Assembly: GCF_900149695.1 (NCBI RefSeq) | Contig: NZ_LT703004.1 | Span: 186,001 to 250,000, forward strand | Length of the DNA: 64,000 nt | Reading direction: 5' to 3' | From: Anderseniella sp. Alg231-50 | GTDB lineage: Bacteria; Pseudomonadota; Alphaproteobacteria; Rhizobiales; Aestuariivirgaceae | Shown: in pieces, positions 42,845 through 52,528 of the stretch | Position numbering within the stretch: position 1 is the stretch's first letter | Layout: every line of letters starts with the position of its first letter | Notes under the pieces: generated by a model | Databases searched by the model: none | What the model was told of the DNA's origin: nothing | The model's input: the letters and a program-made list of their open reading frames with translations, nothing else | Made by a program: the position numbers and the translations under genes

Positions 42845-44443
42845 TCAGGATTCTGCACCTTCCTTGAGCAGCTTGTAGGTCACACTGTCTATGAGCGCTT
42901 CAAACGAGGCATCTACAATATTGGGCGATACACCAATGGTAAACCAGCGCTCACCGGTCCTGTCGCGGCTTTCTATGAGGACCCGGGTTATGGCTCCGGT
43001 GCCGCCATTGAGGATACGCACCTTGTAGTCGACCAGTTCCAGATCCTCGATGAGGGACTGGAATTTGCCCAGGTCTTTGCGCAGGGCGGTGTCCAGAGCA
43101 TTGATAGGGCCATTACCCTCCCCGACCGACATGATGCGGTTGCCGTCAATAATGATCTTGACCACCGCCTCGGCAACAGAAGTTTCCTCGCCCTTGGCAT
43201 TGTGGCGATGTTCGACGGACACCCGGAACGAGTCCACCTCGAAGAAATTCGTCACCGTGCCGAGTGCGCGACGCGCCAGTATCTGGAAAGATGCAGGCGC
43301 GGCATCATAGGCATAGCCTGCCGTCTCGCGCTCCTTCACTTCACGCAACAGCGTGTCGAGGCGCGGATCGGCCTTGTCAACGCTGATACCGGTGCGTTCG
43401 ATCTCGGAAATCAGGTTGGATTTACCGGCCTGATCCGACACCAGGACGCGGCGAATGTTGCCGATGGTCTGCGGCGGCACGTGTTCATAGGTCTCCGGCT
43501 CTTTCAGCAGCGCGGATGCATGAATGCCCGCCTTGGTGGCAAAGGCGCTTTCGCCGACATAAGGCGCCTGGCGGTCAGGCGCCCGGTTGAGCAGTTCGTC
43601 AAATGCCCGCGACACCTGGGTCAGCCGCTCGAGGCCGTGTGCCGTGATACGGGTTTCAACCAGGTCTGAATAGGCCGGTTTCAGCATCAAAGTGGGGATC
43701 AGAGACACCAGGTTTGCATTGCCGCAGCGTTCACCGATACCGTTGAGCGTGCCCTGTATCTGGCGCGCGCCCGCCCTGACGGCGGCAAGAGAGTTGGCAA
43801 CGGCCTGCTCGGTATCGTTATGGGCATGGATACCAAGATGGGTGCCCGGCACCTGTTCGCAAACCGCGCGCACAATCTCTTCAACCTCATGCGGCAGCGT
43901 GCCGCCATTGGTGTCGCACAGGATAACCCAGCGGGCACCGGCTGCATGGGCGGCATGTGCGCAGGCCAGCGCATAGGCCGGGTTTGCCTTGTAGCCGTCG
44001 AAGAAGTGCTCGCAATCGACCATGGCCTGCTTGCCGGCACCGATAGCGGCTGAAACACTATCGGAAATACAGGCCAGGTTTTCATCGTTGGTTGTCTTCA
44101 GCGCGACCTCGACATGATAGTCCCACGACTTGGCGACAAAGCAGACAGCATCGGAATTGGCTTGCAGCAGATCCTGCAGGCCGGGATCGTTGGAGGCCGA
44201 CCTTCCCGGACGGCGCGTCATGCCAAAAGCGGCAAATGACGCCTTCATTTCACGCGGTTCGGCAAACAGTGCCGTATCAGTCTGGTTGGCGCCCGGATAG
44301 CCGCCTTCGATACAGTCCAGCCCCAGTTCGTCCAGCATGGCAATGATGGCAAGCTTGTCTTCCAGCGAGAAGTCAATGCCGGGCGTCTGCGCCCCGTCAC
44401 GCAATGTGGTGTCGTACAGGTAAAGCCGTTCGCGCATACTCAT
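42845..44443 (-). CDS. cimA: (R)-citramalate synthase
   Basis: A 532-residue DRE-TIM metallolyase. The N-terminal barrel has [20 protein letters not shown] with the DRE-type Arg-Asp pair, EGGYPGAN, and metal-binding His in [17 protein letters not shown]-terminal LeuA-type dimerisation/regulatory domain follows (about 400-520, with [13 protein letters not shown]). The length and the first motif fit CimA (TIGR00977) rather than LeuA. CimA joins pyruvate and acetyl-CoA to citramalate, a threonine-independent route to 2-ketobutyrate and isoleucine. ATG 44443 overlaps the cysS stop (ATGA); ATG 44458 is a less coupled alternative. Confidence 0.9.
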   Translation of the reverse strand: MSMRERLYLYDTTLRDGAQTPGIDFSLEDKLAIIAMLDELGLDCIEGGYPGANQTDTALFAEPREMKASFAAFGMTRRPGRSASNDPGLQDLLQANSDAVCFVAKSWDYHVEVALKTTNDENLACISDSVSAAIGAGKQAMVDCEHFFDGYKANPAYALACAHAAHAAGARWVILCDTNGGTLPHEVEEIVRAVCEQVPGTHLGIHAHNDTEQAVANSLAAVRAGARQIQGTLNGIGERCGNANLVSLIPTLMLKPAYSDLVETRITAHGLERLTQVSRAFDELLNRAPDRQAPYVGESAFATKAGIHASALLKEPETYEHVPPQTIGNIRRVLVSDQAGKSNLISEIERTGISVDKADPRLDTLLREVKERETAGYAYDAAPASFQILARRALGTVTNFFEVDSFRVSVEHRHNAKGEETSVAEAVVKIIIDGNRIMSVGEGNGPINALDTALRKDLGKFQSLIEDLELVDYKVRILNGGTGAITRVLIESRDRTGERWFTIGVSPNIVDASFEALIDSVTYKLLKEGAES

Positions 44444-45768
44444 CGCTTCATTTCCCAACTAGTCAGGCGTTCGCCGGTTTCTGCGTCCTTTGAATCCTTG
44501 AGTTGAATCCCCTGGGCCGTGAGTTGATCGCGAATACGGTCTGCTTCGGCGAAATCCTTGTTCGCGAATGCTTCCAGACGCAATGCGATAGCAGCATCGA
44601 TTGCCGCGTCATCAACCTGGGCAGCGCGCGGATCGGTCAGGTCTCCGGCAAATCCCAGAGCGGCAAGGTTCGAGGCACGTTCAGTGTCGTCCATCTGATG
44701 CAGTGCCGCGATCGCACGCGGTGTGTTCACGTCATCCAGCAAGGCCTCGAGCACTTCGCCGCTCATGGCAGGGTCTGCATCCGCCGGAGATGCCTTGGCA
44801 TACCAGCCGGCCAGCACATCCCAGCTTTCCTGAACCGACTTTTCCGTCCAGTCGATAGGCTGGCGATACTGGGTACGCAGCATGTTGAACCGCAAGACTT
44901 CCCCGGGCCATTTCTGCAGCAGCTCGTTGATGGTGATGAAGTTGCCCTCGCTCTTCGACATCTTCCTGCCCTCGACCTGCAGGAAGCCGTTGTGCATCCA
45001 CACATTGGCCATGACATCGGTGTCATGGGCGCAGCGGGACTGCGCAATCTCGTTTTCATGGTGAGGGAACTGCAGGTCGATGCCACCACCGTGTATGTCG
45101 AACACTTCGCCCAGATGCTGTTTGGCCATGGCGGAGCACTCGATATGCCAGCCCGGTCGGCCCCGGCCCCACGGGCTGTCCCAGCCCGGGGTTTCAGAAT
45201 CGGAGGGTTTCCACAAGACGAAGTCGGTCGGATCCTTCTTGTAGGTAGCCACCTCGACACGCGCACCGGCAACCATCTCGTCCAGCGAGCGGCGCGACAG
45301 CGCACCATAGTCCTTCATGGACGGCGTGTTGAACAGCACATGGCCATCGGCCTCATAGGCGTTGCCCTTGGCAATCAACACCTTGATCATCTCGACCATC
45401 TGCGGGATGTGACCGGTGCAGGTCGGTTCAACATCGGGCGGCAACACTCCAAGCGCTGCAATGTCTTCGTGAAACTGCCTCGTGGTCCGCTCTGTCACGT
45501 CGGAGATCGGCACGCCCTCTTCCCTGGCGCGGGCGTTGATCTTGTCATCCACGTCAGTGATGTTGCGGACATATTTTACATGGGCTGCGCCATAGACATG
45601 GCGTAACAGCCGGTAGAGCACGTCAAACACGATGATCGGGCGCGCGTTGCCGATATGGGCAAAATCGTAGACCGTCGGCCCGCATACATACATGCGGACA
45701 TGTGCCGGATCGATCGGCTGAAACACCTGTTTGGCTTTGGTCAGTGAGTTATAGAGCGTCAGTTCCAT
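44440..45768 (-). CDS. cysS: Cysteine-tRNA ligase
   Basis: A 442-residue class I aminoacyl-tRNA synthetase. It has [16 protein letters not shown] with the HIGH-type signature HIGN (38-41), zinc ligands including Cys29 and the later [11 protein letters not shown] and [10 protein letters not shown], and the KMSKS loop in [11 protein letters not shown] near residue 268. The start is ATG 45768 (MELTLYNS), the usual family start; an ATG at 45810 in frame would add 14 residues. It attaches cysteine to tRNA-Cys. It overlaps cimA, so cysS and cimA are probably one transcript. Confidence 0.95.
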   Translation of the reverse strand: MELTLYNSLTKAKQVFQPIDPAHVRMYVCGPTVYDFAHIGNARPIIVFDVLYRLLRHVYGAAHVKYVRNITDVDDKINARAREEGVPISDVTERTTRQFHEDIAALGVLPPDVEPTCTGHIPQMVEMIKVLIAKGNAYEADGHVLFNTPSMKDYGALSRRSLDEMVAGARVEVATYKKDPTDFVLWKPSDSETPGWDSPWGRGRPGWHIECSAMAKQHLGEVFDIHGGGIDLQFPHHENEIAQSRCAHDTDVMANVWMHNGFLQVEGRKMSKSEGNFITINELLQKWPGEVLRFNMLRTQYRQPIDWTEKSVQESWDVLAGWYAKASPADADPAMSGEVLEALLDDVNTPRAIAALHQMDDTERASNLAALGFAGDLTDPRAAQVDDAAIDAAIALRLEAFANKDFAEADRIRDQLTAQGIQLKDSKDAETGERLTSWEMKR

Positions 45769-45954
45769 GCGACATGTACCCTTAAGGCCACGCTGGCCAG
45801 GGTTGCTCATTTTCTCATGTTTGGAAAAGCAGAACCGTTACCAGCGCAAGATTGCGACTAGCTGATAATAATCCGGCAAATGTTGCAGGCGGATTTACGG
45901 ATCGGTTTCATGGTGCGCAAAATGCGCGCGATAGGCCCTCGCGTCAAGCCCATG

Positions 45955-46018
45955 ACCGGTTTTTGGTTATTCAGGTATGATTGCAGCCACAAAACCGGTT
46001 TCCAACGCAGCTGGAAAC
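45955..46018. promoter_or_regulatory. Two overlapping inverted repeats in the EamA leader
   Basis: ACCGGTTTT (45955-45963) pairs with AAAACCGGT (45991-45999), and GTTTCCA (45998-46004) pairs with TGGAAAC (46012-46018). The two could form alternative or adjacent hairpins 20-80 bp upstream of the EamA start at 46039. No known riboswitch pattern is recognised; an operator is equally likely. Confidence 0.4.
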
Positions 46019-46038
46019 ACCTATACGCTGCAACCATC

Positions 46039-46911
46039 ATGACGACGCCTCCCCCCTCAAACCTGAAAGCGGCCTGCTGGATGGCCGGCTGGATCACCTT
46101 GATGCTGACCATGGCGGTTGTTGGCCGCGAGGTGACACGCGAGATCGATGCGTTCCAGGTGATGGAACTGCGCGCCCTGATCGGCATCGTGCTGATCTAC
46201 CCTCTGGTCTACATGCACGGCGGCCTCAGGACCATGAAGACAGCGTATCCTGCTCGCCACCTGGCGCGGAATGTCGTGCATTACGGCGCGCAGTATTCCT
46301 GGTTCGTGGCCCTTGGCCTGATACCGCTGGCCCAGGTCATCTCAATCGAATTCACCATGCCGATCTGGACCGCAATCCTCGCCGTGATATTCCTGGGCGA
46401 ACGCATGAACGCCTGGAAAATTGCGGCCATCCTGTTTGGAATTCTCGGAGTATTGATCATCGTTCGTCCGGAGGCCGGCAGAATTGACCCCGGCCAGGCA
46501 TGGGCGCTGGCATCGTCGGTGGGTTTTGCGGTGTCGGTGGTCATGATCAAGGCGCTGACACGCACCGACAGCGTGGTGCGCATCCTGTTCTGGATGCTGG
46601 TGATACAGGCCATACTCGGCGCCGTGCCCGCCTACCTCGTCTGGCAACCGGTGCCGACCCACCTTTGGGGCTTCATGCTGGCGGTAGCTTTCTGCGGGAC
46701 GTTTTCGCACTACTGCATGGCCCGGGCCATGCTGTATGCCGATGCGACCGTCGTGGTGCCGATGGATTTCATTCGCGTTCCGGCGACCGCCATTGCGGGC
46801 TGGCTGATCTACGCCGAAGGCATTGATGCATTCACCGTGTCAGGCGCCAGCCTGATCTTGCTGGGCAACCTGCTCAATCTCAAACAGGCAGGCACGGCAC
46901 GCGTGCGATAA
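46039..46911 (+). CDS. EamA/DMT-family transporter
   Basis: A 290-residue drug/metabolite transporter with ten hydrophobic helices in two EamA repeats. Recognisable pieces are WMAGWITLMLTMAVVGREVT in helix 1, ELRALIGIVLIYPLV in helix 2, the signature YSWFVALGLIPLAQVISIEF near residue 85, and AFCGTFSHYCMARAMLYADA in the second half, similar to riboflavin- or S-adenosylmethionine-carrier-like members. ATG 46039 is used; the open frame extends upstream through the leader repeats without family sequence. Substrate unknown. It stands alone between cysS (divergent) and a CoA-transferase. Confidence 0.83.
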   Translation: MTTPPPSNLKAACWMAGWITLMLTMAVVGREVTREIDAFQVMELRALIGIVLIYPLVYMHGGLRTMKTAYPARHLARNVVHYGAQYSWFVALGLIPLAQVISIEFTMPIWTAILAVIFLGERMNAWKIAAILFGILGVLIIVRPEAGRIDPGQAWALASSVGFAVSVVMIKALTRTDSVVRILFWMLVIQAILGAVPAYLVWQPVPTHLWGFMLAVAFCGTFSHYCMARAMLYADATVVVPMDFIRVPATAIAGWLIYAEGIDAFTVSGASLILLGNLLNLKQAGTARVR

Positions 46912-46987
46912 ACCGGTTGCGTGAGTTTGCTGCTTGTGACGCAATGCCTGCAAAATCAGTGAACTCAATGTCCAGGGAATACAAGTC

Positions 46988-48187
46988 ATGAAACCGTTGG
47001 AAGGTGTCCGGGTGCTGGATTTGACCCATGTACTGGCCGGTCCGTTCTGTACCTATCAGCTAGCAGTGCTTGGCGCAGACGTGATCAAGATCGAGCCGCC
47101 GGACAACCCTGACATGACCCGCAAGGAAGGTGTTGTGCCGGCGCTGAACCAAGCTGCGTACGGCACCTATTTCCAGGCCCAGAACGCGGGCAAGCGCGCC
47201 ATCACGGTTAACCTGAAGGACGAGGCCGGGCGCGACGTGCTGCGTCGTCTGATCAAGACAGCCGATGTACTCGTACAGAACTATGCCGGTGACGCACTGG
47301 AAGAACTCGGCTTCGGCTACGACGCCGTCCTGAAGATCCAGCCGAAACTGATCTATTGCACGCTGACCGGCTTCGGGCGAACCGGCCCAAAGGCCAATCA
47401 CCCCGCCTATGACGTGGTCATCCAGGCGTTTTCCGGTTTGATGAGCGCAAACGGGACACCCGACACCGGCCCGGTCCGCGTGGGACCTCCCATGGTGGAC
47501 TATGGTACCGGAGCGCAAGCTGCGCTGGCGATCTCCGCGGCCCTGCTGCAACGGGAAAGAACCGGCAAGGGCCAGCGCATCGATGTTTCGATGCTGGATG
47601 CAGCCCTGATGCTGATGAGTGCCAATGTCACCGATACCCTGACCACGGGCAAGCCGCCGCAACCGCATGGCAACAATCACCCGCACTATGCCGGCTACCG
47701 GACATTTGAAACCGCAGACGGCCTGCTGATGGTCGGCGCATGGACCAACCAGCAACTGTCCCGGTTGTTTATAGCGGTAGGAGAACCTGAACGCGCTACG
47801 CAAATATTACAGGTGCCGCGTTCGCAGGTGGGCGAGATGGCAGCGGATGACGCCGGCATCCTGTCAGGCCATCTGAAATCCCGCAGTGCCGAGCAATGGG
47901 AAACCATACTCAATGATGCGCGAGTGCCTGCCGCCCGGGTGCGCACACTGGACCAGGCGCTCGCGCACGATCAGGTAAAGTCGCGACGAGTGGTGCAGCA
48001 GGCAGGCCGCGACCCGGCCGAACATGGCCCGCCGGCGTTCCCTGTGGCTGCGTTTTCCTATGACCACGGGAGCCCGGATCTCATGCGCCCGCCGCCACGA
48101 GTTGGTGAACACACGGATGAGGTATTGTCTGAACTTGGCTTCAGCAGCGCCGAAATCGGCGAGCTTCGGAAAGCCGAGACGCTCTAG
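46988..48187 (+). CDS. CaiB/BaiF-type class III CoA-transferase
   Basis: A 399-residue family III CoA-transferase, related to formyl-CoA:oxalate CoA-transferase and carnitine CoA-transferase. It opens PLEGVRVLDLTHVLAGPFCT and includes LGADVIKIEPPDN, the conserved LVQNYAGDALEELGFGYD and the catalytic Asp in PPMVDYGTGAQAALAIS. The family moves CoA between organic acids through an aspartyl anhydride. The short preceding gap has a normal promoter-like spacing and the following desaturase is in the same direction. Substrates cannot be assigned. Confidence 0.88.
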   Translation: MKPLEGVRVLDLTHVLAGPFCTYQLAVLGADVIKIEPPDNPDMTRKEGVVPALNQAAYGTYFQAQNAGKRAITVNLKDEAGRDVLRRLIKTADVLVQNYAGDALEELGFGYDAVLKIQPKLIYCTLTGFGRTGPKANHPAYDVVIQAFSGLMSANGTPDTGPVRVGPPMVDYGTGAQAALAISAALLQRERTGKGQRIDVSMLDAALMLMSANVTDTLTTGKPPQPHGNNHPHYAGYRTFETADGLLMVGAWTNQQLSRLFIAVGEPERATQILQVPRSQVGEMAADDAGILSGHLKSRSAEQWETILNDARVPAARVRTLDQALAHDQVKSRRVVQQAGRDPAEHGPPAFPVAAFSYDHGSPDLMRPPPRVGEHTDEVLSELGFSSAEIGELRKAETL

Positions 48188-48246
48188 AACGTAACGTCAT
48201 CCGAACACATTTCGATCACAAACCCGGTAGAGAGGGCAGAAAGCGA

Positions 48247-49341
48247 TTGCTCTCTTGGCGCGAGACTGCAATACAGAAGGCAACGACGGGGACAATTGAT
48301 TCATACCGGGGTGGTATTCATTTTGCAAAGAGCATCGTTTTGACTGCCGCCGAGCGCGCATGGGTCCAGAAACTCGCACCCTACAGAAGCGCCGACGACC
48401 GCCAGGCTGTTGTGGAAATCATCCTGACACTGGTACCGTTCTTGGGCGTATGGCTTGCCATGTACGCGGTGATGAGCATCAGCTACTGGCTGACACTTGC
48501 GCTGGTACCGGTGGCAGCCTGCCTGATGGTCCGGCTATTCATCATCCAGCATGATTGCGGCCATCGCGCGATGTTCTCGTCACGCACCGTGAACAACTGG
48601 GTCGGGCGCTGCATGGGCGTGTTGACCATGACGCCCTACGAATACTGGCGATATGCACATTCCCTGCACCACGCCGGTTCCGGCAATCTCGACAAGCGCG
48701 GCTTCGGTGACATCGAAACCCTGACCATTGCGGAATACAACGCGTTGAGCACGCTCAACAAATTTCGTTACCGGCTGTACCGCAACCCGCTCGTGCTGTT
48801 TGTGATCGGTCCCGCCTACCTGTTCATCATCCGGCATCGCTTTCCACTCTGGGCACTGAGTCTCGGCCGTGACCAGTGGATCAGCATCATGACGACAAAC
48901 CTCAGCATCGTGGTTTTGTACACCGCAGTGATTTACTTTACCGGCTTCACGGCATTCATCATGATCCAGGTACCGGTTGTTGCGCTGGGCGCGTCAATCG
49001 GCGTGTGGCTGTTCTACGTACAGCACCAGTTCGATACGACGCAGTGGGATCACACCGAGGACTGGGAACACGAACATTCTGCCCTGCATGGCAGTTCGTT
49101 CTATGATTTGCCGAAGCCACTGATGTGGCTGACCGGCTATATCGGCATTCATCACGTGCACCATCTTTCGAGCCGGGTTCCCTTCCACAAGCTGCCGCAG
49201 GTGATGAAGGATTATCCCGAGCTGAAGGAAATCGGCCGGTTGACGTTCTGGGAGAGCCTGAAATGCATCCCGCTGACATTATGGGATGAAAAGAGCCGGC
49301 GGCTGGTATCATTCAGACAAGCCATGGCAGCCCCGGCCTAA
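48247..49341 (+). CDS. Membrane fatty acid desaturase
   Basis: A di-iron membrane desaturase with the three histidine boxes HDCGH (near residue 100), HSLHH (near 138) and HHVHH (near 302), separated by hydrophobic helix pairs. This fits acyl-lipid desaturases that add a double bond to membrane fatty acids. The start is uncertain: the frame opens at TTG 48247 (364 residues), has no early ATG, and a TTG at 48340 preceded by AAAGAG (333 residues, starting MTAAERAWVQ) fits a ribosome-binding site better. The gene ends before a strong terminator. It is adjacent to a CoA-transferase, but a shared role is not evident. Confidence 0.85.
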   Translation: MLSWRETAIQKATTGTIDSYRGGIHFAKSIVLTAAERAWVQKLAPYRSADDRQAVVEIILTLVPFLGVWLAMYAVMSISYWLTLALVPVAACLMVRLFIIQHDCGHRAMFSSRTVNNWVGRCMGVLTMTPYEYWRYAHSLHHAGSGNLDKRGFGDIETLTIAEYNALSTLNKFRYRLYRNPLVLFVIGPAYLFIIRHRFPLWALSLGRDQWISIMTTNLSIVVLYTAVIYFTGFTAFIMIQVPVVALGASIGVWLFYVQHQFDTTQWDHTEDWEHEHSALHGSSFYDLPKPLMWLTGYIGIHHVHHLSSRVPFHKLPQVMKDYPELKEIGRLTFWESLKCIPLTLWDEKSRRLVSFRQAMAAPA

Positions 49342-49393
49342 GCTGCCCCTGGGGAAGAAAACCCCACGCCATCGTGAATTCCTCCAGACAGGC

Positions 49394-49428
49394 AAGGCTG
49401 TTACCTATTCGGGTGACAGCCTTTTTCA
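49394..49428 (+). terminator. Rho-independent terminator after the desaturase
   Basis: AAGGCTGT (49394-49401) pairs with ACAGCCTT (49416-49423), and the stem extends inward by TACC/GGTG, giving 12 pairs with one G-U. A T-run (49422-49426) follows directly. It sits 52 bp after the desaturase stop and 20 bp before the next start codon. Confidence 0.85.
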
Positions 49429-49449
49429 TTGCCCAGGGAAACTCATCAG

Positions 49450-51699
49450 ATGTTGCATTTCAGGCCTGCTTTCCGTCCGGTTGCAATCTTGGCCGCTGTT
49501 CTTGCCCTGCTTGTCCATGCATCGATTGCCAACGCGAAATTTGTCGGCAAGGCAGACGACAACCCGCGCATGTCGCAAAGCAGTTCGCCGTATCTGAGAT
49601 CTCATTCAAACGATCTTGTGCGCTGGTATGACTGGGGCGATGAGGCGTTCAAGCAGGCAAGGGAAAAGAAGCTGCCGCTGTTCGTTTCGTTCGGATATAC
49701 CGCCTGCCACTGGTGCCACGTGATGCAGGAGACCCATTTCAACGAAGAGGCCATAGCCAAGACGATCAACGAGCAATTTGTGCCGGTCCTGGTGGACCGT
49801 GAACAGCGCACCGCGCTGGATGACACCTATATGCTGGTCACTGAACTGCTTACACAGCGCGGCGGGTGGCCCAACAACATGTTCCTGACACCGGACCTGA
49901 AACCGTTTTATGGAACCGGCTACATACCACCACAGGATTTTACCGGGCTGCTGAAGGGCGTTACCGACAGCTGGGCCAAGGACAATCCCGCCGTGCTGGC
50001 GGAAGGTGACCGGCTTGCCACGCTTCTGGAAGGCTATCTGAACCGCAAGCAGGAAGCCCAGAACCTGACCCCTGCCCTGATGGCGCAGGCGGCCAAGACG
50101 CTGTCCGGGCAATTTGACGCCTTCGCCGGCGGCCTTGGTGACGGCCCGAAATTCTTCCGGCCCACGGTACTTGCCTTCATGCTGCTGCAGGCCGAACGCA
50201 CCGGTGATGCCGAGGTTCTTGACGCTGTGGAAAGAACGCTGCAGTCAGGCCTGAACGGCGGTATCCATGATCATATCGAGGGAGGTTTCCACCGTTATGC
50301 GATCGATCCCGGATGGCGCGTGCCGCACTTTGAGAAAATGCTCAATGACCAGGCACTCAACACCGAAGTGTACCTGACCGCCTATCGCCTCACCGGAAAG
50401 CCCGAATACGCGGCAACGGCGCGCAAGACCATCGACTACGTCATGGCCGATCTGACAGCGCCGAAAGGCGGCTTCTACACGGCCCGCGATGCAGATTCAG
50501 AAGGCGAGGAAGGCACCTATTATGTCTGGACGCCGGAACAACTGGAAAAGGTGCTGGGCAAGCAGGACGCCGAGTTCGCGCTCAACACGTTCGGTCTGAT
50601 TGCCGATGGCGAAATGGCCGGCAAGGTCATCCTCAACATGGACAGCGTACGCAACCAGTCGGTTCCGAAACTTGACCAGGTCCTCGCCAAACTGGCCGAG
50701 GCCCGCAAGCCCCGGCAGAAACCGGTTCGCGACGAGAAGATACTGGCCAACTGGAACGGCATGATGATCGCCAGTGTGGCTCAGGCAGCGATTTTGCTTG
50801 ATGACACCAACTACCGCAACGCCGCCGTCAAGGCCGGGGAATTCGTCTGGACCAAAATGCATGATGAAGACGGTGTACTGCATCGCAGCCACTTTGACGG
50901 CATCAATGATGTCGAGGGTGAACTGGACGATTATGCCCAGATGGCACGCGGCTACCTGTTTGTTCACGACGCCACCGGGGACAAGCTCTGGCTGGACCGT
51001 GCCAAGGCTCTGCTGGCCCAGATGCAAAAGAACTTCCAGGACGCCGACACAGGTGACTTTTTCGGCACGCGCGAGGCCGCCGGGTTTGCACGCACCAAGC
51101 CCCGCTCAGATGTTGACCAGCCTTCCGGCAACGGTGCGGCTCTTGACGCAATGGTGCGCCTTGCACAGCGCGCCGGCACACCGGACATGCGCCGGGCCAC
51201 GGAGCAGACCATTGCCGCTCTGTCCGGGATTGCGGCCGGCACGCCAACCAGCGGCGCTTCCATCCTGTCGGCGTCAGACAGCTTCCTGCATGGCCAGACA
51301 GGCGTAGTGCAGTTTGCAGGCAACGGCGTGGTGGATGCACGGCTGATGCCGGGCGCAGACAGCAAGAGCCTCGTCATCCGGCTGCAGGTGGCCGACGGCT
51401 GGCATGTCAATTCCCATGCCCCCCTGGAAGACTACCTGGTGGCGACGAAGCTGGACATCGCGGGCAATGATGCCGCCAAGACAGCAAGTGTGTCCTACCC
51501 GGAACCGGAAACCAAGAAGCTGGCCTTCAATGAAAAGCCGATGGCGCTTCTGGAGAACCAGGTGGAGATCACGGCACGCTTTGACAAGCCGATCACCGGC
51601 CCGGTTGAAGCTCAGTTGCAGGTACAAACCTGTTCGGATGAAATATGCCTGCTGCCGGAGACACTGAAATTGCGGGTCGCCCTTCCCCCGGCGTCCTAG
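49450..51699 (+). CDS. Exported DUF255 thioredoxin-fold protein with C-terminal DsbD-like domain
   Basis: A 749-residue protein. ATG 49450 starts a signal peptide (AILAAVLALLVHASIANA). Next is a DUF255/YyaL-type thioredoxin domain with SFGYTACHWCHVMQE (CHWCH at 86-90), the all-alpha six-hairpin-like barrel (including DHIEGGFHRYAIDPGWRVPHFEKMLNDQ, cited in part, and KILANWNGMMI), and finally a region of about 110 residues resembling the N-terminal domain of DsbD (DGWHVNSHAP ... CSDEICLLPE). Relatives (spermatogenesis-associated protein 20, YyaL) are usually cytoplasmic and lack this tail. The pair of Cys at the end and the export signal point to periplasmic thiol chemistry. Confidence 0.85.
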   Translation: MLHFRPAFRPVAILAAVLALLVHASIANAKFVGKADDNPRMSQSSSPYLRSHSNDLVRWYDWGDEAFKQAREKKLPLFVSFGYTACHWCHVMQETHFNEEAIAKTINEQFVPVLVDREQRTALDDTYMLVTELLTQRGGWPNNMFLTPDLKPFYGTGYIPPQDFTGLLKGVTDSWAKDNPAVLAEGDRLATLLEGYLNRKQEAQNLTPALMAQAAKTLSGQFDAFAGGLGDGPKFFRPTVLAFMLLQAERTGDAEVLDAVERTLQSGLNGGIHDHIEGGFHRYAIDPGWRVPHFEKMLNDQALNTEVYLTAYRLTGKPEYAATARKTIDYVMADLTAPKGGFYTARDADSEGEEGTYYVWTPEQLEKVLGKQDAEFALNTFGLIADGEMAGKVILNMDSVRNQSVPKLDQVLAKLAEARKPRQKPVRDEKILANWNGMMIASVAQAAILLDDTNYRNAAVKAGEFVWTKMHDEDGVLHRSHFDGINDVEGELDDYAQMARGYLFVHDATGDKLWLDRAKALLAQMQKNFQDADTGDFFGTREAAGFARTKPRSDVDQPSGNGAALDAMVRLAQRAGTPDMRRATEQTIAALSGIAAGTPTSGASILSASDSFLHGQTGVVQFAGNGVVDARLMPGADSKSLVIRLQVADGWHVNSHAPLEDYLVATKLDIAGNDAAKTASVSYPEPETKKLAFNEKPMALLENQVEITARFDKPITGPVEAQLQVQTCSDEICLLPETLKLRVALPPAS

Positions 51700-51843
51700 G
51701 ATTCAGAGTTCCCGGATTCAAATGGACCGGATCGCTATATGCGGATCACGGCGGATTGAGTCTAAGTGAATTGTATTTGAGGTCGCGCGGGATGAAACAT
51801 TCAATGACTGTTTCAACCATCTCTCAAGCGGGTCCCTCTCAAG

Positions 51844-52524
51844 ATGCGTTTTTTCCCCGTGCTGCCTGTCGTGCTCGCAACCGTTCTGCTTGGCGCGAGC
51901 CCACCACCCGCCCAGGCAGCGTCCCAGGATCTGCTGGCGGGCAAAGGCAACTGGAAAGTGCTCAAGGTCGGCAGCAAACCGAAAACCCGGTTTGCCCTCA
52001 ACAAGGGTATTCTCGACATATCAGCCGACAAGTCGGTGGCATTCCTTTACCGCGAGATCAATCCGCTCAGATCGCACATGCCGAAACTGCAGTGGCAGTG
52101 GCGGGTGGACCGTGACATCCCGGCCACGGACCTTTCGGCCAAAGGCAAGGATGACCGTCCGGCGGCTGTGCACCTGTGGTTTGAAGACAAGAGCGCGTCT
52201 GTGTCGGGTGCACTCAGCTCGCTATTGGGCAAGCCACGCGTCGGCTATCTCATGACCTATGTCTGGGGCGGCAAACAGCGCGCCGGGTCCATCATCAGAA
52301 ACCCGTACTTCCCGGACAAGGGCATGGTCATCGTGCTTCGCGACAGCCGAGCCAAAACCGGCACATGGCAAATGGAAACGCGCGATATAGCCGCCGACTT
52401 CAAGGCCGCCTTCGGCATTGCGCCGGAACTGTCCGACCTGCGTCACGTGTCCGTATCTGCGGATACCGAAGACACCAGGACATCCAGCCGTTCCAGTATC
52501 CGCAAATTCCGTATCGTTGAGTAA
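51844..52524 (+). CDS. DUF3047 periplasmic protein
   Basis: A 226-residue exported protein with a signal peptide (RFFPVLPVVLATVLLGASPPPAQA) followed by one DUF3047 domain (about 35-225). Typical pieces are LQWQWRVDRDIPATDL near residue 83, AAVHLWFEDKS, YVWGGKQRAGSIIRNPYF and the late VSVSADTEDTRTSSRSSI. The fold suggests a ligand- or carbohydrate-binding beta sandwich, but the function is unknown. The gene is 144 bp after the DUF255 gene and converges with the DAHP synthase with 4 bp between stops. Confidence 0.85.
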   Translation: MRFFPVLPVVLATVLLGASPPPAQAASQDLLAGKGNWKVLKVGSKPKTRFALNKGILDISADKSVAFLYREINPLRSHMPKLQWQWRVDRDIPATDLSAKGKDDRPAAVHLWFEDKSASVSGALSSLLGKPRVGYLMTYVWGGKQRAGSIIRNPYFPDKGMVIVLRDSRAKTGTWQMETRDIAADFKAAFGIAPELSDLRHVSVSADTEDTRTSSRSSIRKFRIVE

Positions 52525-52528
52525 CCGG

